64,000 nucleotides of DNA from Liquidambar formosana (GCA_039720395.1 CM077833.1:1092501-1156500); one strand, 5' to 3'; shown: positions 21,604 to 34,037, numbered from the stretch's first letter. Notes: generated by a model from the sequence alone, not told the origin. Numbers and translations are program-made.

Positions 21604-22640
21604 ATGAAGTTCATCGAGGAAAGGGAGTATCCAGAAGGAGCATCCCGCGTTGATAGGAGAACACTAAGGAGGCTAGCAAGTCACTATGTTTTGTGTAGAG
21701 GAAAGCTATACCGGAGGTCATACGATGGGGTCCATCTGTTGTGTGTCACTGAGGAAGAAACCGAACGTCTTGTTAGTGAAATCCATGAAGGAATTGGAGC
21801 ACCGCACATGAATGGTTATATGCTAGCTAAGAAAATCATGAGGTTGGGCTACTATTGGTCTACAATGGAGAGAGATTGCTATGCACATGTCAAGGAGTAT
21901 CACAAGTGTCAGGTCTTTGCTAATGGACAACACTTGTCTTCCATGCCTTTAACAAGCATGTCGTCACCATGGCCATTTGCAGTGTGGAGAATAGATATAA
22001 TTGGGCAGATTAAGTCAAAAGCCTCCAATGGGCATGAATATATCTTGGTAGCTATTGATTACTTCACTAAGTGGGTAGAGGCAGCATCTTTCAAGACCCT
22101 GAATGCCAAGAAGGTAGCACAGTTCATACAGCTCAACATTGTTTATTGATATGGGGTACCCCATGAGATTATTTCAGATAATGGTTAGCACTTTCAGAAA
22201 GAAACCAAGGAGCTTTTGCAGAAATACAACATAGTGCACCATCTCTCCTCCTCTTATCGCCCGTAGACTAATGGAGCAGTGGAGGCCGCCAACAAAAATG
22301 TTAAGAAGATACTACAGAAAACAGCTAACACTTACACTGATTGGCATGAGAAGTTACCCTTAGCCTTGTGGGGCTATAGAACATCCGTAAGATCGTCAAC
22401 AGGGGCTACCCCCTATTCTTTGGTGTATGGGATGGAGGCTGTTTTTCCTATTGAGTTGGAGGTATCATCATTGCGGGTTGCCATGGAGAGTCAGATAGTA
22501 GAAGAAGGTTGGGTTAAGAACCGTTATGATGAGTTGGCATTACTAGATGAAAGGCGATTGAGGGCCTTGTATCATGTGCAGGGATATCAGCGAAGGGTTG
22601 CGAGAGCATTCAACAAGCATGTCAAAGACCGAGGTTTGAA
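21604..22640 (+). pseudogene. Gypsy-B integrase, broken by stops and cut by a Copia LTR
   Basis: The N-terminal zinc region reads HEGIGAPHMNG...EYHKCQ: the first Cys of the usual CHKC is Tyr (codon 21898-21900), so the HHCC finger is incomplete. The core has WRIDIIGQI (first Asp), IISDNG (second Asp) and GAVEAANKNVKKIL (Glu). In-frame stops lie at 22147-22149 (TGA), 22186-22188 (TAG) and 22264-22266 (TAG). The C-terminal part is open until HVKDRGLN, where the Copia LTR begins at 22641. The rest of integrase and the 3' LTR are not found on the other side of that LTR. Confidence 0.92.
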
Positions 22641-24312
22641 TGTTAGGATTATGCCCTAGAGCCAATCATAGAGATGATTGTTTAGGGATTAGGAACAATC
22701 ATTTGATTTCATTTATGTATGTCACATTTATTATTGATTTAATAAAAGGGCTTATTCTATTATGTTTATATGCATCATTTATATTTACATAATATATCCA
22801 TGGAGTTAGAGTTGAGAATATGGAATTACAAAGAGTTGTAATTTTGAGACTATAGATATATCTCTGTACTAAACTCCTAAAGCATTCCTTGTTGAAGGTT
22901 CACTATGATGGACAATAATGAACCATAGGACTAGCACTTGTTAGGTTGACTCCATAGGAGGATAGCTAGTCTTAAGATATTTGTGTGGAGACACTACAAC
23001 CAACAAGTGGGTGCCTATTGCGAGAATAGGTACACTGAATGTGACCAAAGATATGAGATAAACTGAATGGAGTTTTATCCTGCCTGTCAATCAGTTTCTC
23101 ATTGTTATAGTGGTACAAGTAATCCTTAGACCTTGAGACACCATAGTTGCCTTATGCATGTAGCTTTAGAAGTTTGATAACACTAAGTGCAGATCCTATT
23201 CAGGGGTCTGCAAAGGTGTTCATTGGCCCTACTGCTATGTGTATGAAGGCATGTGAGTGATCAACAAGGGATCCATCACTCTCAGGAAAAAGAAAGAGAA
23301 TGTCTCATATAGCATTCATAATATAACTCATTAAATCCATGGCCATGGTAGGATGAATATGAAAAGAGTTTCATGAGTTCATCAATGAGTTGATATTCAT
23401 GATTGAGTATAAAGTAATTAAACTAAGGACTTGACAGACTTCCATGTCCTATTAGTTTAATTGGAGACATTGTATTGAAGGAAGGATGCAATTGTAACCT
23501 ATAAACTATAACAGAAGGGTTCTTTGTTAGATACTTATTCACCTCATTAAGGACAACACCATGAACCATATGCTAGGTGTTATTCATGGTTAGTAGAAGC
23601 CCTAATTGATATAAGTGAGTTATAATCAATTAGGGAATTGGAAGGAGTTCCAATTAGACCCTGAATGGAAAGAGTTCCATTGTGCACACCTTGTGCTATT
23701 CCTACTACTTGATGATGTGAACCCAATGGGTCACACACTGATCATGCAAGATGAGCTTTTAAGTCTATGAGAGAAAGGGTATGAGTGCATAAAGAATAGT
23801 TCTTTGAGGCCTTGTTTGTATTTGATGTAAACAATAGGGGTTATTGTGCAATTTAGGGAAATTGCACAAAACCCTAAAAGGGTTCTCCCCTAGGGCCGGC
23901 CCCTTTAGTGTGGCATATATAAGTCATACTTATGTGTGACATGGCATAGGCTTGCTTGCACACTCCCAACCCTAGCCGTCCAAAGTGTTGGAGGCTTTCT
24001 TCTCTCTCTCTTTCTTCTCCACCTCTAGCAACAACAAGGAAGAAGAAGGAAAAGACTTGAAGCTCTAGCTAGGTGTGGATACCGTTGGAGGCAGCACACT
24101 TGGGCTGCTCATTCACCGCTGTCCGGAATCAAAGCTTGGAGCAAAAAGGAGAAGACATAATCAACCGTAAGTTCTTAACCCTCTCTTTGTAATTAGGGTT
24201 TTATTGTTTTGTATAAACCACAATCAGATTCATGGGTTGCATGGAATTGATAGGAAATTTTTGTTATTCAAGTTATTCCGCATTCTATTTCCTTCTAGTT
24301 CAATTCCTTACA
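22641..24312 (+). mobile_element. Copia-family LTR without matching TSD (solo or chimeric)
   Basis: Complete LTR of the TGTTAGG family (1672 bp, ending CCTTACA instead of CCCAACA), of the same subfamily as 1-992; TATATAAG at 23916-23923. Left flank TTGAA and right flank GTTAA do not match. The left neighbour is Gypsy-B integrase; the right neighbour is CACTA-type sequence. Neither continues on the other side, so this is likely a scar of recombination or deletion between two different insertions rather than a simple solo LTR. Confidence 0.85.
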
Positions 24313-27300
24313 GTTAAGGGTCAATTCTAGCAGCAATTCCTTCAAGTTCTCCAACAAAGGGCTTCTTCTTCTTACGTATAAGGTTTTTGGGTGTCAAGAA
24401 CAGGGTTTTTCTAAGGTCAATCTCTAACTTCTTTTTTTTTATTTTTTTTATTTTTATTTTCTCCTTTTCTTCTTCTGCAAATATGTGTGACTTGTCTACG
24501 ACCACACTAGTTTGTGCAAAAGGTATGTTTTACAAACCGTCTGATATTTACTTCAATTAAACACCCCAAATACGCATATCAAATTAGGGCTTTTTGTAAT
24601 TTTTCTATCCACTCTCTAGTAACGATCTGAAGGGAGGGGTTGTTCGGTTGCCGGATGGTTCTTCTTTTCCACTCCAGGTATCTGTCTATCTGTCTGTCTG
24701 TTTGTCTCTCTCTCTTCCTCTTCTTCTATTTTGCATTTTTGTTTTTCTTTTTGTGAATATATTTTGCTTTCCATTATGCCTTTTTCTGGAATGCAAGCAA
24801 TATGATTTCCTGGTTTTTTCATGTTTAGTAATTCCTCGTCTTATGTTTGATTATCAGTTGATGTATGAATTTGTGAATTGGAGGGATCGCATTTTAGGTA
24901 ATTTTGAATCGTTTGTATGGGATATGGTAATTTATTGGTAGAAGATGCAGTAGGGTAGTTTGGCATGTCTTTTTTTTTTCTTTTTTTTTCTTTTTTTTTT
25001 TCAGTACATGCAAGTGGGTTTGTAGCTTTCAAAAAAAATAAAATAAAAACTTGTTTTTTGGGCTCACCAAATGGGTCTCGACTCTGTAGGTTAAGAAATG
25101 AAAATTATTCTTTTTCTTGTGAATTCTGGAGTAGTGAAGAAAAATTAATGGAGAAGCTGCATTTGGAATTGTTTGTTTTGCCTAATGTAGTGTCACAATT
25201 AGAGAGACTTTTGATTTGATTGGGGTTGGTGTATAGATTATATGGTCTAGTAGGATTGTGTCTAAATATGTGAGGTGTAGACCACTTGATTTTTGTTTTA
25301 CAAAAAATGCTTAGAGACGTTTGGACCCCTGCTCTGTACCACCCCTAAGCCATATTTTCTTACTACAATTGTCTTGCTACCTTATTAGTTCTTTGAGCAG
25401 CTCTTTTGTTCATTTACTCACCGCATTACCTGATGCCACCAATGTATTTGGTGGAGATCCATCAATATTAAACTTTAGATCGACAGCAGATCCATCAATA
25501 TTAAACTTTAGCTCACCAGCATCTGGGTATGTTTTGGGTATGGCTTTTTGTTTTTCAACTGATATGTTTTTTTTTTTTTTTTTTTTTTTTTTTTTGGTGG
25601 GGGGGAGTAAAGCTAATGAGGATTGTTCTTGCTTGAGTTGGAATTACCATCTAAATATTTCTATTGTCAAATGTAGACCGGCTATCTGAGGCTTATTTTT
25701 TATTTTCAATTTTATTTTATTTGTTTATTAATTTTTTATTTGTGGGAAAACGATAAAGCTTCTTTGGTGTGTCTTGAATTTGAATGGTTCAGGTAAATTC
25801 GATTTGTATCTTAGATTACTTTGATCTGGGAGAAGTATAGATATTTGGAAACAGGGAAAAGGGGAGGTTGGGTTTGGAATCTAAATCTCTATATAAGTGG
25901 CCTAATTAAGCTTGCACCCTATCTTTAACTCTTTGGATGAAATCTTTATAAGTGTGATTTATGCAAAGCTTTCATAAATATCCTAATGAAAGGAACTCTT
26001 GGCGTTATTCTTTAGGACCAGGTTTAGATCATTTGGTTTTAAGTTTATCCTATTACTCTGATATATTCAATTGTTCTTTCTCAGATGAATAAGAACATGC
26101 ATAGAAGGGCCCATGATGGAGCAAAGATGAAATTCAGCCTTTTGTGTAGTATGTACCTATGCAAGCAACTTGTAGATATATCGATTGTTTTTTCTTGAGG
26201 CTTTCAAAATTTAATGAGTTGTTATTGGTCTTGTCAGCTTCATGATGGTTCATGGTTCTTTCTTTACCATTACTAAATTCTTTATAATTTGTATATTACA
26301 TATGTCCAATACGTGGTATTTGTTGTTTTGGTGGCCGGTTGTAAACACATACACAGTTACACACACTCCTAATCAATCCCACTTACTGCATTACTTAAAT
26401 TATTTACACATCCCTGTAGTTCAAAACCAATTATGTGCTCTTTTTCTGCATTTATTTTACCATTGGGACAAAAGGAACATTCAGTAAATGTGAGATCACC
26501 ATGAAGTAGGCATGACACAATTGCATGATTTGACTATGGATGCATATGATGGAAGCTGATTTGTGTTTGGTGATGAACTAAATCAATTTTAATTCCCAAC
26601 CTTGGCAATAATCTGCCATGACCTGTGAAATCTCTTCACTCTTTGTAGGTGCAAATTGCAGGATCTATATCACATTTGCTGAAGGTTCTATTTCTTCGTG
26701 GAGTGGCTTTACTGCTGGTTTGTGGTGTGCAGTGATCGGGTTATTGGAGGTTATCTATGTTGTTGGTTTTCTCTTTAAAGTGCTGGCCTTGTTTGCTAGG
26801 TTGGTTTGATTTCCCAAGTTGGTTTTTTTTTATTTATCTTTCCTCTAGCGCATTTCAAGTGTTTATTGCTTGGTGTCTTAGGGGTCTTTGTTTGTGTGAT
26901 TGTGTGGTATGTGCTAGGCTACCTCTTTAGTTTGTGGGAGTCTTGTGGAATCGTTTGGATGTCATTATAGTTGATTGTGGGTAGTCTTTGGTGTTGTATT
27001 AGGTGTTCTTCTCTTTTTCTTTTCTTTTCTTTTTTTTTTTGCCTAGATTTAATAATATTTTTGTTGCCTATATAAAAAAAAAAATTGTGGTTTTATTTAG
27101 AATTATGATTACGGTTTATCAAATTTTTTTCCATTTTTTCTCTTATTTGTTTTTTAGGTTGGATTGGCCCCAAGTTTGGAATGTTGAGCTGTGCACAGTT
27201 TGTGCATGTAAACATCTAGAGACATGCTTCACTGAAAATAGTTGTGTGGATCCAATGGTAGGAGGCAAGGCAAAACCAAGTTAATTTTGCATTACTGAAA

Positions 27301-28398
27301 ATGTCCTAATTTCTCTAGCAATATGTTATGTGTTATGTTATGGGTTACTGTTGTAAGGGGATTAGTTACTAATAGTTAGCACTTGTATTGATCTTGAATT
27401 CAAGTATTTAACAATGTTCTCAAGACTTGAGCTTGAAGGTGAAAGCCTACTTGTTCATGGGGTGAAAATTAGATTTTTGGTTCTTTTCCATTTTAATTTG
27501 ATTTGATCATGCTTTTTATGTCTTTTCTACCGGCTTTTTGGAAGTGATTCGCTGTGACTTGCAACCTCTTTTTGGAAATCTAATCGTTGGCTTTCAACCA
27601 TTTTTCTTCTTCGGCTAAACCTGTATTTGTGCTAGTGGGATTGCTGATGTCTTTGGTCATACGTGGTTGCAGTTTATGTTATTGAGGTTGCAATTTATGT
27701 TATTGAATTCAATTGGAAGGCTCAAAAGCAGAAGTCCTTGGATTTTCTTTTAATAAGGGGGAGATTATGATAGTTTTTGCAAGCAGGCACCCTTTCATGT
27801 TTTTTTTTCCCCCTTAATTTGGTAGCAGATTGTTTGAGGTTCATGCATTAAATTGTTTACATGTTTGAAAATTTTACATCATTGTGATATCTTTCTCTAT
27901 CTTGTAACATTTTTAAGATGTGTGCTACTAATGGAAATTTTGATTAACAATGTTTGGGTAATGCTTGTATGACAAATTCAATAGTTGAAGTGTGATTGTA
28001 AGAACATCAACAGGTTCCTCACCACCAGAAGCAACACATATTTTCAAATAAAAAATTAATTTTTTTTAAACAAATAAAGAGAATAGATCATGTTTTTTCA
28101 TTGTGATCTTTTTAGACTAAAGATCACGGTTTGTGAAGAAACCATGATCAGTATGAAGATAAGATCACATTTGTTTAAAAAAACCGTGATCTTTTCACTA
28201 AAAAAGATCACAGTTTATCACAAAACCGTGATCTTTAATAAAAAAGGATCACGGTAAAACTATGATCTAATGTGGGCATTTTAGATCACACTGGCATAGA
28301 TCACACTTTTGGTTTACAAAGATCATGGTAAAAAAACATGATCGAATGTAATAGATCACGGTTTACAACTGTGATCTATTTTGATTATTGTAGTAGTG
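24313..28398. mobile_element. CACTA (En/Spm-type) transposon, 3' part; no transposase seen
   Basis: The right end is supported: TTGTAGTAGTG at 28388-28398 is the complement of the CACTACTACAA terminal repeat of CACTA elements, preceded by a dense subterminal repeat array (28080-28390), and Gypsy protease sequence starts right after it. The interior (24313-28060) is T-rich, with a TCTG microsatellite near 24680, a poly-T run near 25566-25595 and a 26-bp tandem duplication around 25460-25510. I recognise no coding sequence in it; the open frames are short and unlike known proteins. No left CACTA end is found, so the element is probably truncated at 24313. Confidence 0.6.
28080..28398. repeat. 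CACTA subterminal repeat array and terminal repeat
   Basis: At least twelve copies of GATCACGGTTT-like motifs in both orientations (GATCACGG/CCGTGATC), often as inverted pairs 10-20 bases apart, ending in TAGTAGTG. Such arrays are where the CACTA transposase-associated protein binds. Confidence 0.8.
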
Positions 28399-28867
28399 GG
28401 AGGGATCGGTACATTTAGTGAATCCAACTCCTAAGAACTTAACTATTGTGTTCACCAATGTGGACTTACTAAAAAGTGGGCCAAGCAACTCTTAAGCTCT
28501 CTATGTGACCATTGACACCATAGGAAAAAGGGTTCCTACCATCCTTATTGATAATGGGTCCGCATTGAATGTATGTTCTCTTAGAACTGCCACTATCTTG
28601 GGTTTGGGACCCACCGATTTCACGCCATCCGGGCAAACTGTGAGAGCTTATAACAACACTCATCGAGAAGTGATAAACGTGGTTACTTTGCCTCTAATCA
28701 TGGGACCCACTGAATTTAGGGTGGAATTCTAAGTGTTGGATGTGCCATCATGTTTCAACTTGTTATTGGGCCAACCTTGGATCCATCCTGTTGGGGCTAT
28801 TCCATCTTTACTCCATCAAAAGGTGAAATTTCCTTATGAAGGGACCATAGTAACACTTAATGGGGAC
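28399..28867 (+). pseudogene. Gypsy-C protease fragment
   Basis: Homologous to Gypsy-B 18350-18820. Positions 28505-28732 encode the aspartic protease core with IDNGSALNV and LGLGPTDFTPSGQ. A TAA (28730-28732) interrupts it where Gypsy-B has CAA, a C-to-T change. The frame then continues to KVKFPYEG and is cut at 28867 by the start of the Gypsy-A LTR. Upstream it is cut by the CACTA end. It is a third Gypsy copy, older than both insertions, because Gypsy-B has its own protease. Confidence 0.88.
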
Positions 28868-30385
28868 TGTAGACACCCCATTTTCACCCCCATAAGTTCA
28901 TGATAGCATTTGGTTAGGTTTAGAAACATTTAGGAGTCCCTAAGCCTTAAAGGACACTTTTGCCCTTTTAAGCCTTAGGAGAATAGGTCATTATTGCATG
29001 CAAGTTTTTGTTTCATTATTGAGTCCCATCACTTGCATTTAGTTTCTAATATCATTTTGAATATGTGTGTCAAATTTGGTTCAATTCCAGATAGGTTTGG
29101 ATAGTTAATTAGAACTTTTGCGACTTGAAGGGCAATTTCGTCTTTTACTTCGTATATTTTCCAATTGACCTAGAAACTTGTTCCGAGTTGTTCCATTGAT
29201 CTTAAAATAATGTAATGAGCCTAATTGAAGTGCCAATTTAATTGTTGAATAGGTTTTGGATTGGTTCACCATATTACTCTATGGCTAATTTACCATTTTT
29301 TGGTTAACTGCCTCTTGAAAACCTAGCCACTTGACCGTGGTCAGGGATTTTTGGTCCAAGAATATTCTAGACTTATTCTACATTGAATCCTTGAAATTTT
29401 GGCTTTTGAATCACTCAAATCAGAGTTAAATTGAAGAATTTAAGTCTGTTTAAAGTTAGGTGTCCAAAACGGGTAAGAAATGCTCAAAAACTTGGAAACC
29501 TGAGTTTTGTCTCGGGTGATCGGTTGTGATCAACCGGTTGGACCGGTTCACCAACCAGTTGGACTAGTTGGGGCCAATCGGTCACCGGAGCACTCCGCTT
29601 TAATTTGTCATGTTTTGAAGTTTTGACGATTTTGGACTCTTTTACTCCGAATTTCCTTCTTCCAAAAGTGTTCTAAACCTATTGGGATGTGATTTTGAGT
29701 TGTCCAAAATCTAGGGGATTTAATAATAGCCTTAGATTGGTTTTATGGTGGATTAATCTCAACCATTGGTTCACATGGTTGGTTGGCTATAAATAGAGGC
29801 TCATTCATCAGTATAGGAGACTTAGACACTTCATATTCATAAAAGAGCTAGGGAGAACGAATTTGCACACACCCATATCACATGGAGAAGGCTTTCTACT
29901 GCAATTTTTAAGAGGAACTAGAAGGCAATCAAGCCCAACAAGAAGGAAGAACGCAGCAAAGACCTTTGCTTTGTTATAAGTATCCTTATTCTCTTTTTAC
30001 GATTCCTTCTTCTTCTACTCCATTCTCTGCATATTTGTGGCTTAGTATTGAATTAGGAATCATATATACTCTATATTTTAGAGTGTATATGATTCAAATA
30101 TGATGTGAAAGCATGCTAGTGGAGTAGGAATTGTGAATTGCTTGTTGTTAGATTAGCTTCTCTCTAGGATAAGGGGTGCACTTTGCACTGAAATTTTGAT
30201 GGTTTGTTTAGGCTATTTTCTCTTCATAGTTCAATTATATGCATGATTTTAAGCATCTTTTGTATAGGACACTTGCTATGTAAGCCTCATCTTCATAGGT
30301 GTATGGGTGATTATTCTTTTCAAGGATAATTATCGTCCTTAGAGGGCGAGGTTGTGCATAGGTGCTTTTTAGAGTGTGTTTAAGT
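28868..30385 (+). repeat. 5' LTR of Gypsy-A, left part
   Basis: Starts TGTAGACACCCCATTTTC directly after Gypsy-C sequence. It carries a TATA box at 29788-29795 and is interrupted by Copia-3 after the TAAGT duplication at 30381-30385. Confidence 0.85.
29788..29795 (+). promoter_or_regulatory. TATA box of Gypsy-A LTR
   Basis: TATAAATA in GGC-TATAAATA-GAGGC, about 920 bp into the LTR. Same octamer as in the Gypsy-B LTR. Confidence 0.6.
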
Positions 30386-32027
30386 TGTTAGGATTATGCC
30401 CTAGAGCCAATCATAGAGATGATTGTTTAGAGATTAGGAACAATCAATTGATTTCACTTATATATGTCACATTTATTATTGATTTAATAAAAGGGCTTAT
30501 TCTATTATGTTTATATGCATCATTTATATTTACATAATATGTCCATAGAGTTAGAGTTGAGAATATGAAATTACAAAGGGTTGTAATTTTGAGACTGTAA
30601 ATATATCTCTGTACTAAACTCCTAAATCATTCCTAGTTGAAGGTTCACTATGATGTACAGTAATGAACCATAGGACTAGCACTTGTTAGGTTGACTCTAT
30701 AGGAGGATAGCTAGTCTCAAGCTATTTGTGTGGAGACACTACAACCAACAAGTGGGTGCCTATTATAAGAATAGGTACACTGAATGTGACCAAAGATATG
30801 AGATAAACTGAATGGAGTTTTAACCTGCCTGTCAATCAGTTTCTCATTGTTATAGTGGTACAAGTAATTCTTAGACCTGAGACACCACGGTTGTCTTATA
30901 CATGTAGCTTTAGAAGTTTGATAACACTAAGTGCAGATCCTATTCAGGGGTCTGTAAGGGTGTTCATTGGCCCTACTGCTATGTGTGTGAAGGCATGTGA
31001 GTGATCAACAAGGAATCCATCACTCTCAGGAAAAAGAGAGTGAATGTCTCATACAGCATTCATTGAATATAACTCATTAAATCCATGGGCCCATGGTAGA
31101 ATGAATATGGAAAGGAGTTTCCATAAGTTCATCATTGAGTTGATATTAATGAATGAGTATAAAGTAATTGAACTAGGGACTTGACAGACTTCCATGTCCT
31201 ATTAGTTCAATTGGAGACATTGTGTTGATGGAAGGATGGAATTGTAACCTGTAAACTATAACAGAAGGGTTCTTTGTAAATGACTATTCACCTCATTAAG
31301 GACCACACCATGAGCCATATGCTAGGTGTTACTCATGGTTAGTAGAAGCCCTAATTGATATAAATGAGTTATAATCAATTAGGGAATTGAAATGGAGTTT
31401 CAATTAGACCTTTAATGGAAAGTGTTCCATTGTGCACAACTTGTGCTGTTCCTACTACTTGATGATGTGAACCCAGGGTCACACAATGATCATGCTAAGA
31501 GAGCTTGATTGTCTATGAGAGAAAGGGTATAAGTGATTAAAGAAAAGTTCTTTAAGGGGCTAATTTGTATTTGATGCAAACTAGTGGGCTAATTGTGTAA
31601 TTAAGAGTAATTACACAAATTAGATTAGGGTTTGGAATCCCCCCTTGGCCGGCCCTATTAGTGGGCTATATAATGCCCACTATAAGGTAATGACATCATC
31701 ACAATCACTCCTCCCCAAGTGCTAGCCGAATTCTCCCTTGGAGGCTCTCTCTCTCTCTCTTCTTCACCTGTAGCAACCCTAAAGAAGAAGAAGGAAAGGA
31801 CAACTTGCTCAGGCTAGGTGTGGATACTATTGGAGGCAGTGCACTTGGACTGCTCAATCAGAAGACAAAGCTTGGAGCATAAAGGAGAAGACTTGTTCAA
31901 CTGTAAGTACCCTAGTTAGGTTTATGGTTTTTGTATTAAGCATAATTAAGATTCATGGGTTTGGGAATCATAGGAAAAATTTTAAATTCCGCCTTTGTAT
32001 TTTTCCTCTCTAGTTTGATTCCCAACA
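30386..32027 (+). repeat. 5' LTR of Copia-3
   Basis: 1642 bp, TGTTAGG...CCCAACA, with a TATATAAT box at 31667-31674 and a (CT)n tract near 31747-31760. Confidence 0.95.
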
Positions 32028-32028
32028 G

Positions 32029-32042
32029 TGGTATCAGAGCCA
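32029..32042 (+). other. Primer-binding site (initiator tRNA-Met), Copia-3
   Basis: TGGTATCAGAGCCA one base after the 5' LTR. Confidence 0.95.
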
Positions 32043-32152
32043 TGATTATGCCTAATACAAACTGCATGTGGGCTGTAATTTATGGTAAAATTGATTGGTT
32101 TAATGAATTAAAATTCTGTTCATGCATAAAGCTTGGTTCCCTCTTATGGCCG

Positions 32153-32830
32153 AACCTAGGGTTTATGAACCCTAGGTTATTTATCTTCTATTTCTCTTCT
32201 AAAAGGTGTTTTAGGGCTGCTGGAAATTCAAAAGTTGGATTAGGTTTGAGTTTGGAGAAGAAAGAGATAGGAAACTAGGGTTTCCTTGGTGGCCGAACCT
32301 AGGGTTTGCAACCCTAGGTTGTTTTTCTTCTATTTGTTCTTCTTGTTCTTCATATATATTTAATTTGTTAAATACATATGTTAATATGTACTGTACATAT
32401 CAAATTCATAGTGTATGAGATGCATGGGATTGAATTTGAGAAGAAGAAGAAGGTTGAAGGAGAAGACCACCGTGGCCGAGCCTAGGGTTTTGAACCCTAG
32501 GCTGTTTTTCCCTCTTCTCCTCTTCTATTTATCTTTTTCATTAATTCTGGAATTTTTGAAGAGCATATGATGTAATTAGAAGAAGAAGAAACTAGGGTTT
32601 CTTCTATGGAGGCCGAACCTAGGGTTTGGAACCCTAGGTTGTTCTCTTTTGTGTTTTGTTTTTGTTTTGGTTTAATTAAGACATGAGATGCCTGTAATTA
32701 ATTCACATAAAGTTGTTATGGTGATTTCTCAAGTATAGGGATGCATAGAAATCAAAACAAATCAAAAAGTTTGGGAAGAACACCATGGAGTTTGAATCTG
32801 GGTTTTAGAACCCTAGGGTTCTTGCTACTG
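32153..32830 (+). repeat. Array of five hairpin modules in Copia-3 leader
   Basis: Inverted repeats of AACCTAGGGTT and AACCCTAGGTT with 2-4 base loops lie at about 32153-32178, 32296-32320, 32480-32503, 32616-32640 and 32795-32820. The third has AGCCTAGGGTT paired with AACCCTAGGCT: both arms changed together and the stem is kept. The last module is imperfect. Confidence 0.82.
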
Positions 32831-33648
32831 TTATGATCAGATACTTCTGTAAAATTGATGAATAATCATTATACGATGATGATATATGATGTATAGATCA
32901 TATTCTTTAATAATCAAAGGACTCTTGATGCATAAAGAATCAAAAAGTTTGATTTCTTGGAAGAACACAGCAGGCTGTTTTTCTGCAGAAAATCATCAAT
33001 GGAGTTTTGTTCATATCTTGAGCTAGGGAACTCCAAATTGCATGAAACCAATTTTATTAGTTTCCTAAGACATGTAGGATGCTAGGAAAAATAATTTGGT
33101 AGCCTAAATTAATCATCTTGCTGGGTTTTAAATCAATTTGTGATCATGGACAGTATGCTGTCAAATTCTGGACAGCCTACTGTTCTTGAATTGTTTAGAA
33201 CAATTGGGGATGATTTGATCATCCAAACCACTTCAATTAGCTTAGTAATTCATGTAGGGACATGATACAAAAGCTGGTTTTGTTGGTGGAGTCGAATTGA
33301 ATAAGTTTTAGAAACTTTTGTGACCTTTGAGGTCTTCCAATGGTGGTGCCAGCACTGGATTCTTGAAACCTTAATGTTCTTTGAAGAAGACAGCCCTCTT
33401 GGCCACTCCACACGTGTCCATGGGCTTGGCCCACACCCTGGTTTGAGTTCCCCTTTGCTGGCCATGGCCTCCCATGGCCTGGCCAAGCCATGGCAGCCTT
33501 GCCTAGCCATGGCAGCCCACTATAGGTGGCGGCAGCCTTAGGGTTTCTTAGGAAACCCTAATTCCCTTTAATGATGAAACCCTAAATCTATTGATGGCAT
33601 TAACTAAAACCCTAATTGAGCAATTAATTACCATAATTAAAGTGTTTA

Positions 33649-34037
33649 ATGATTGGTCATTAATTGACCAATCATGGTTATTAATCATTAGGGTATAATT
33701 AATTGCATTTATGATGTCTAGGGTTTAGGGTTTAGGAAACCCTAATTCATATTAATTAAACCCTAATTCTATTAATGCATTAATTAATAACTAAACCTAG
33801 TAATTGATGTGTCTAACCTAGGGTTAAATGATTGGTCATTAATGACCAATCATGATCATTAATGGTTTAGTAATTAATCATTGGCATTTAATAGGTTTAG
33901 GGTTTTAGAAACCCTAATTAGTGCATATTAATTAGGAGTAATTAATATCCTAGGTGACATTAATTAAACCCTAATCCTAATCATTAATACCGAATAAACC
34001 TAGGGTTTAAATGATTGGTCATTAATTGACCAATCAT
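33649..34037 (+). repeat. Three CCAAT palindromes in Copia-3 leader
   Basis: 33649-33675, 33828-33853 (perfect 26 bp) and 34011-34037, with the same arms and spacing as in Copia-1, embedded in AAACCCTAA-rich modules (33540-34140). Confidence 0.82.

Larger units (their letters stand above)
993..22640 (+). mobile_element. Gypsy-B: Tat/Ogre-like Ty3/Gypsy retrotransposon, degraded and nested
   Basis: Sequence shows, in order: part of the 5' LTR (993-3237 and 12723-12762), a tRNA-Arg-type primer site (12766-12784), a leader, gag-protease (16263-18728), a protease-RT linker, a candidate intron (19274-19457), RT, RNase H, a second RNase H and integrase up to 22640. The second RNase H after the RT-linked one marks the Tat lineage, and an intron between protease and RT is known from Ogre elements. 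It is interrupted by Copia-1 and a minus-strand solo LTR. The LTR start lies left of 993. The end of integrase and the 3' LTR are missing at the Copia LTR junction at 22640/22641. Stops and frameshifts in pol make it inactive. Confidence 0.85.

Noticed and set aside
24505..24530. CACTAGTTTGTG as the left end of the CACTA element
   Set aside because: It does not match the complement of the right end beyond CACTA and lacks GATCACGG motifs next to it.
24648..27284. Several open frames as exons of a host gene
   Set aside because: They are short, T-rich and low complexity, with no recognised domain and no consistent splice pattern.
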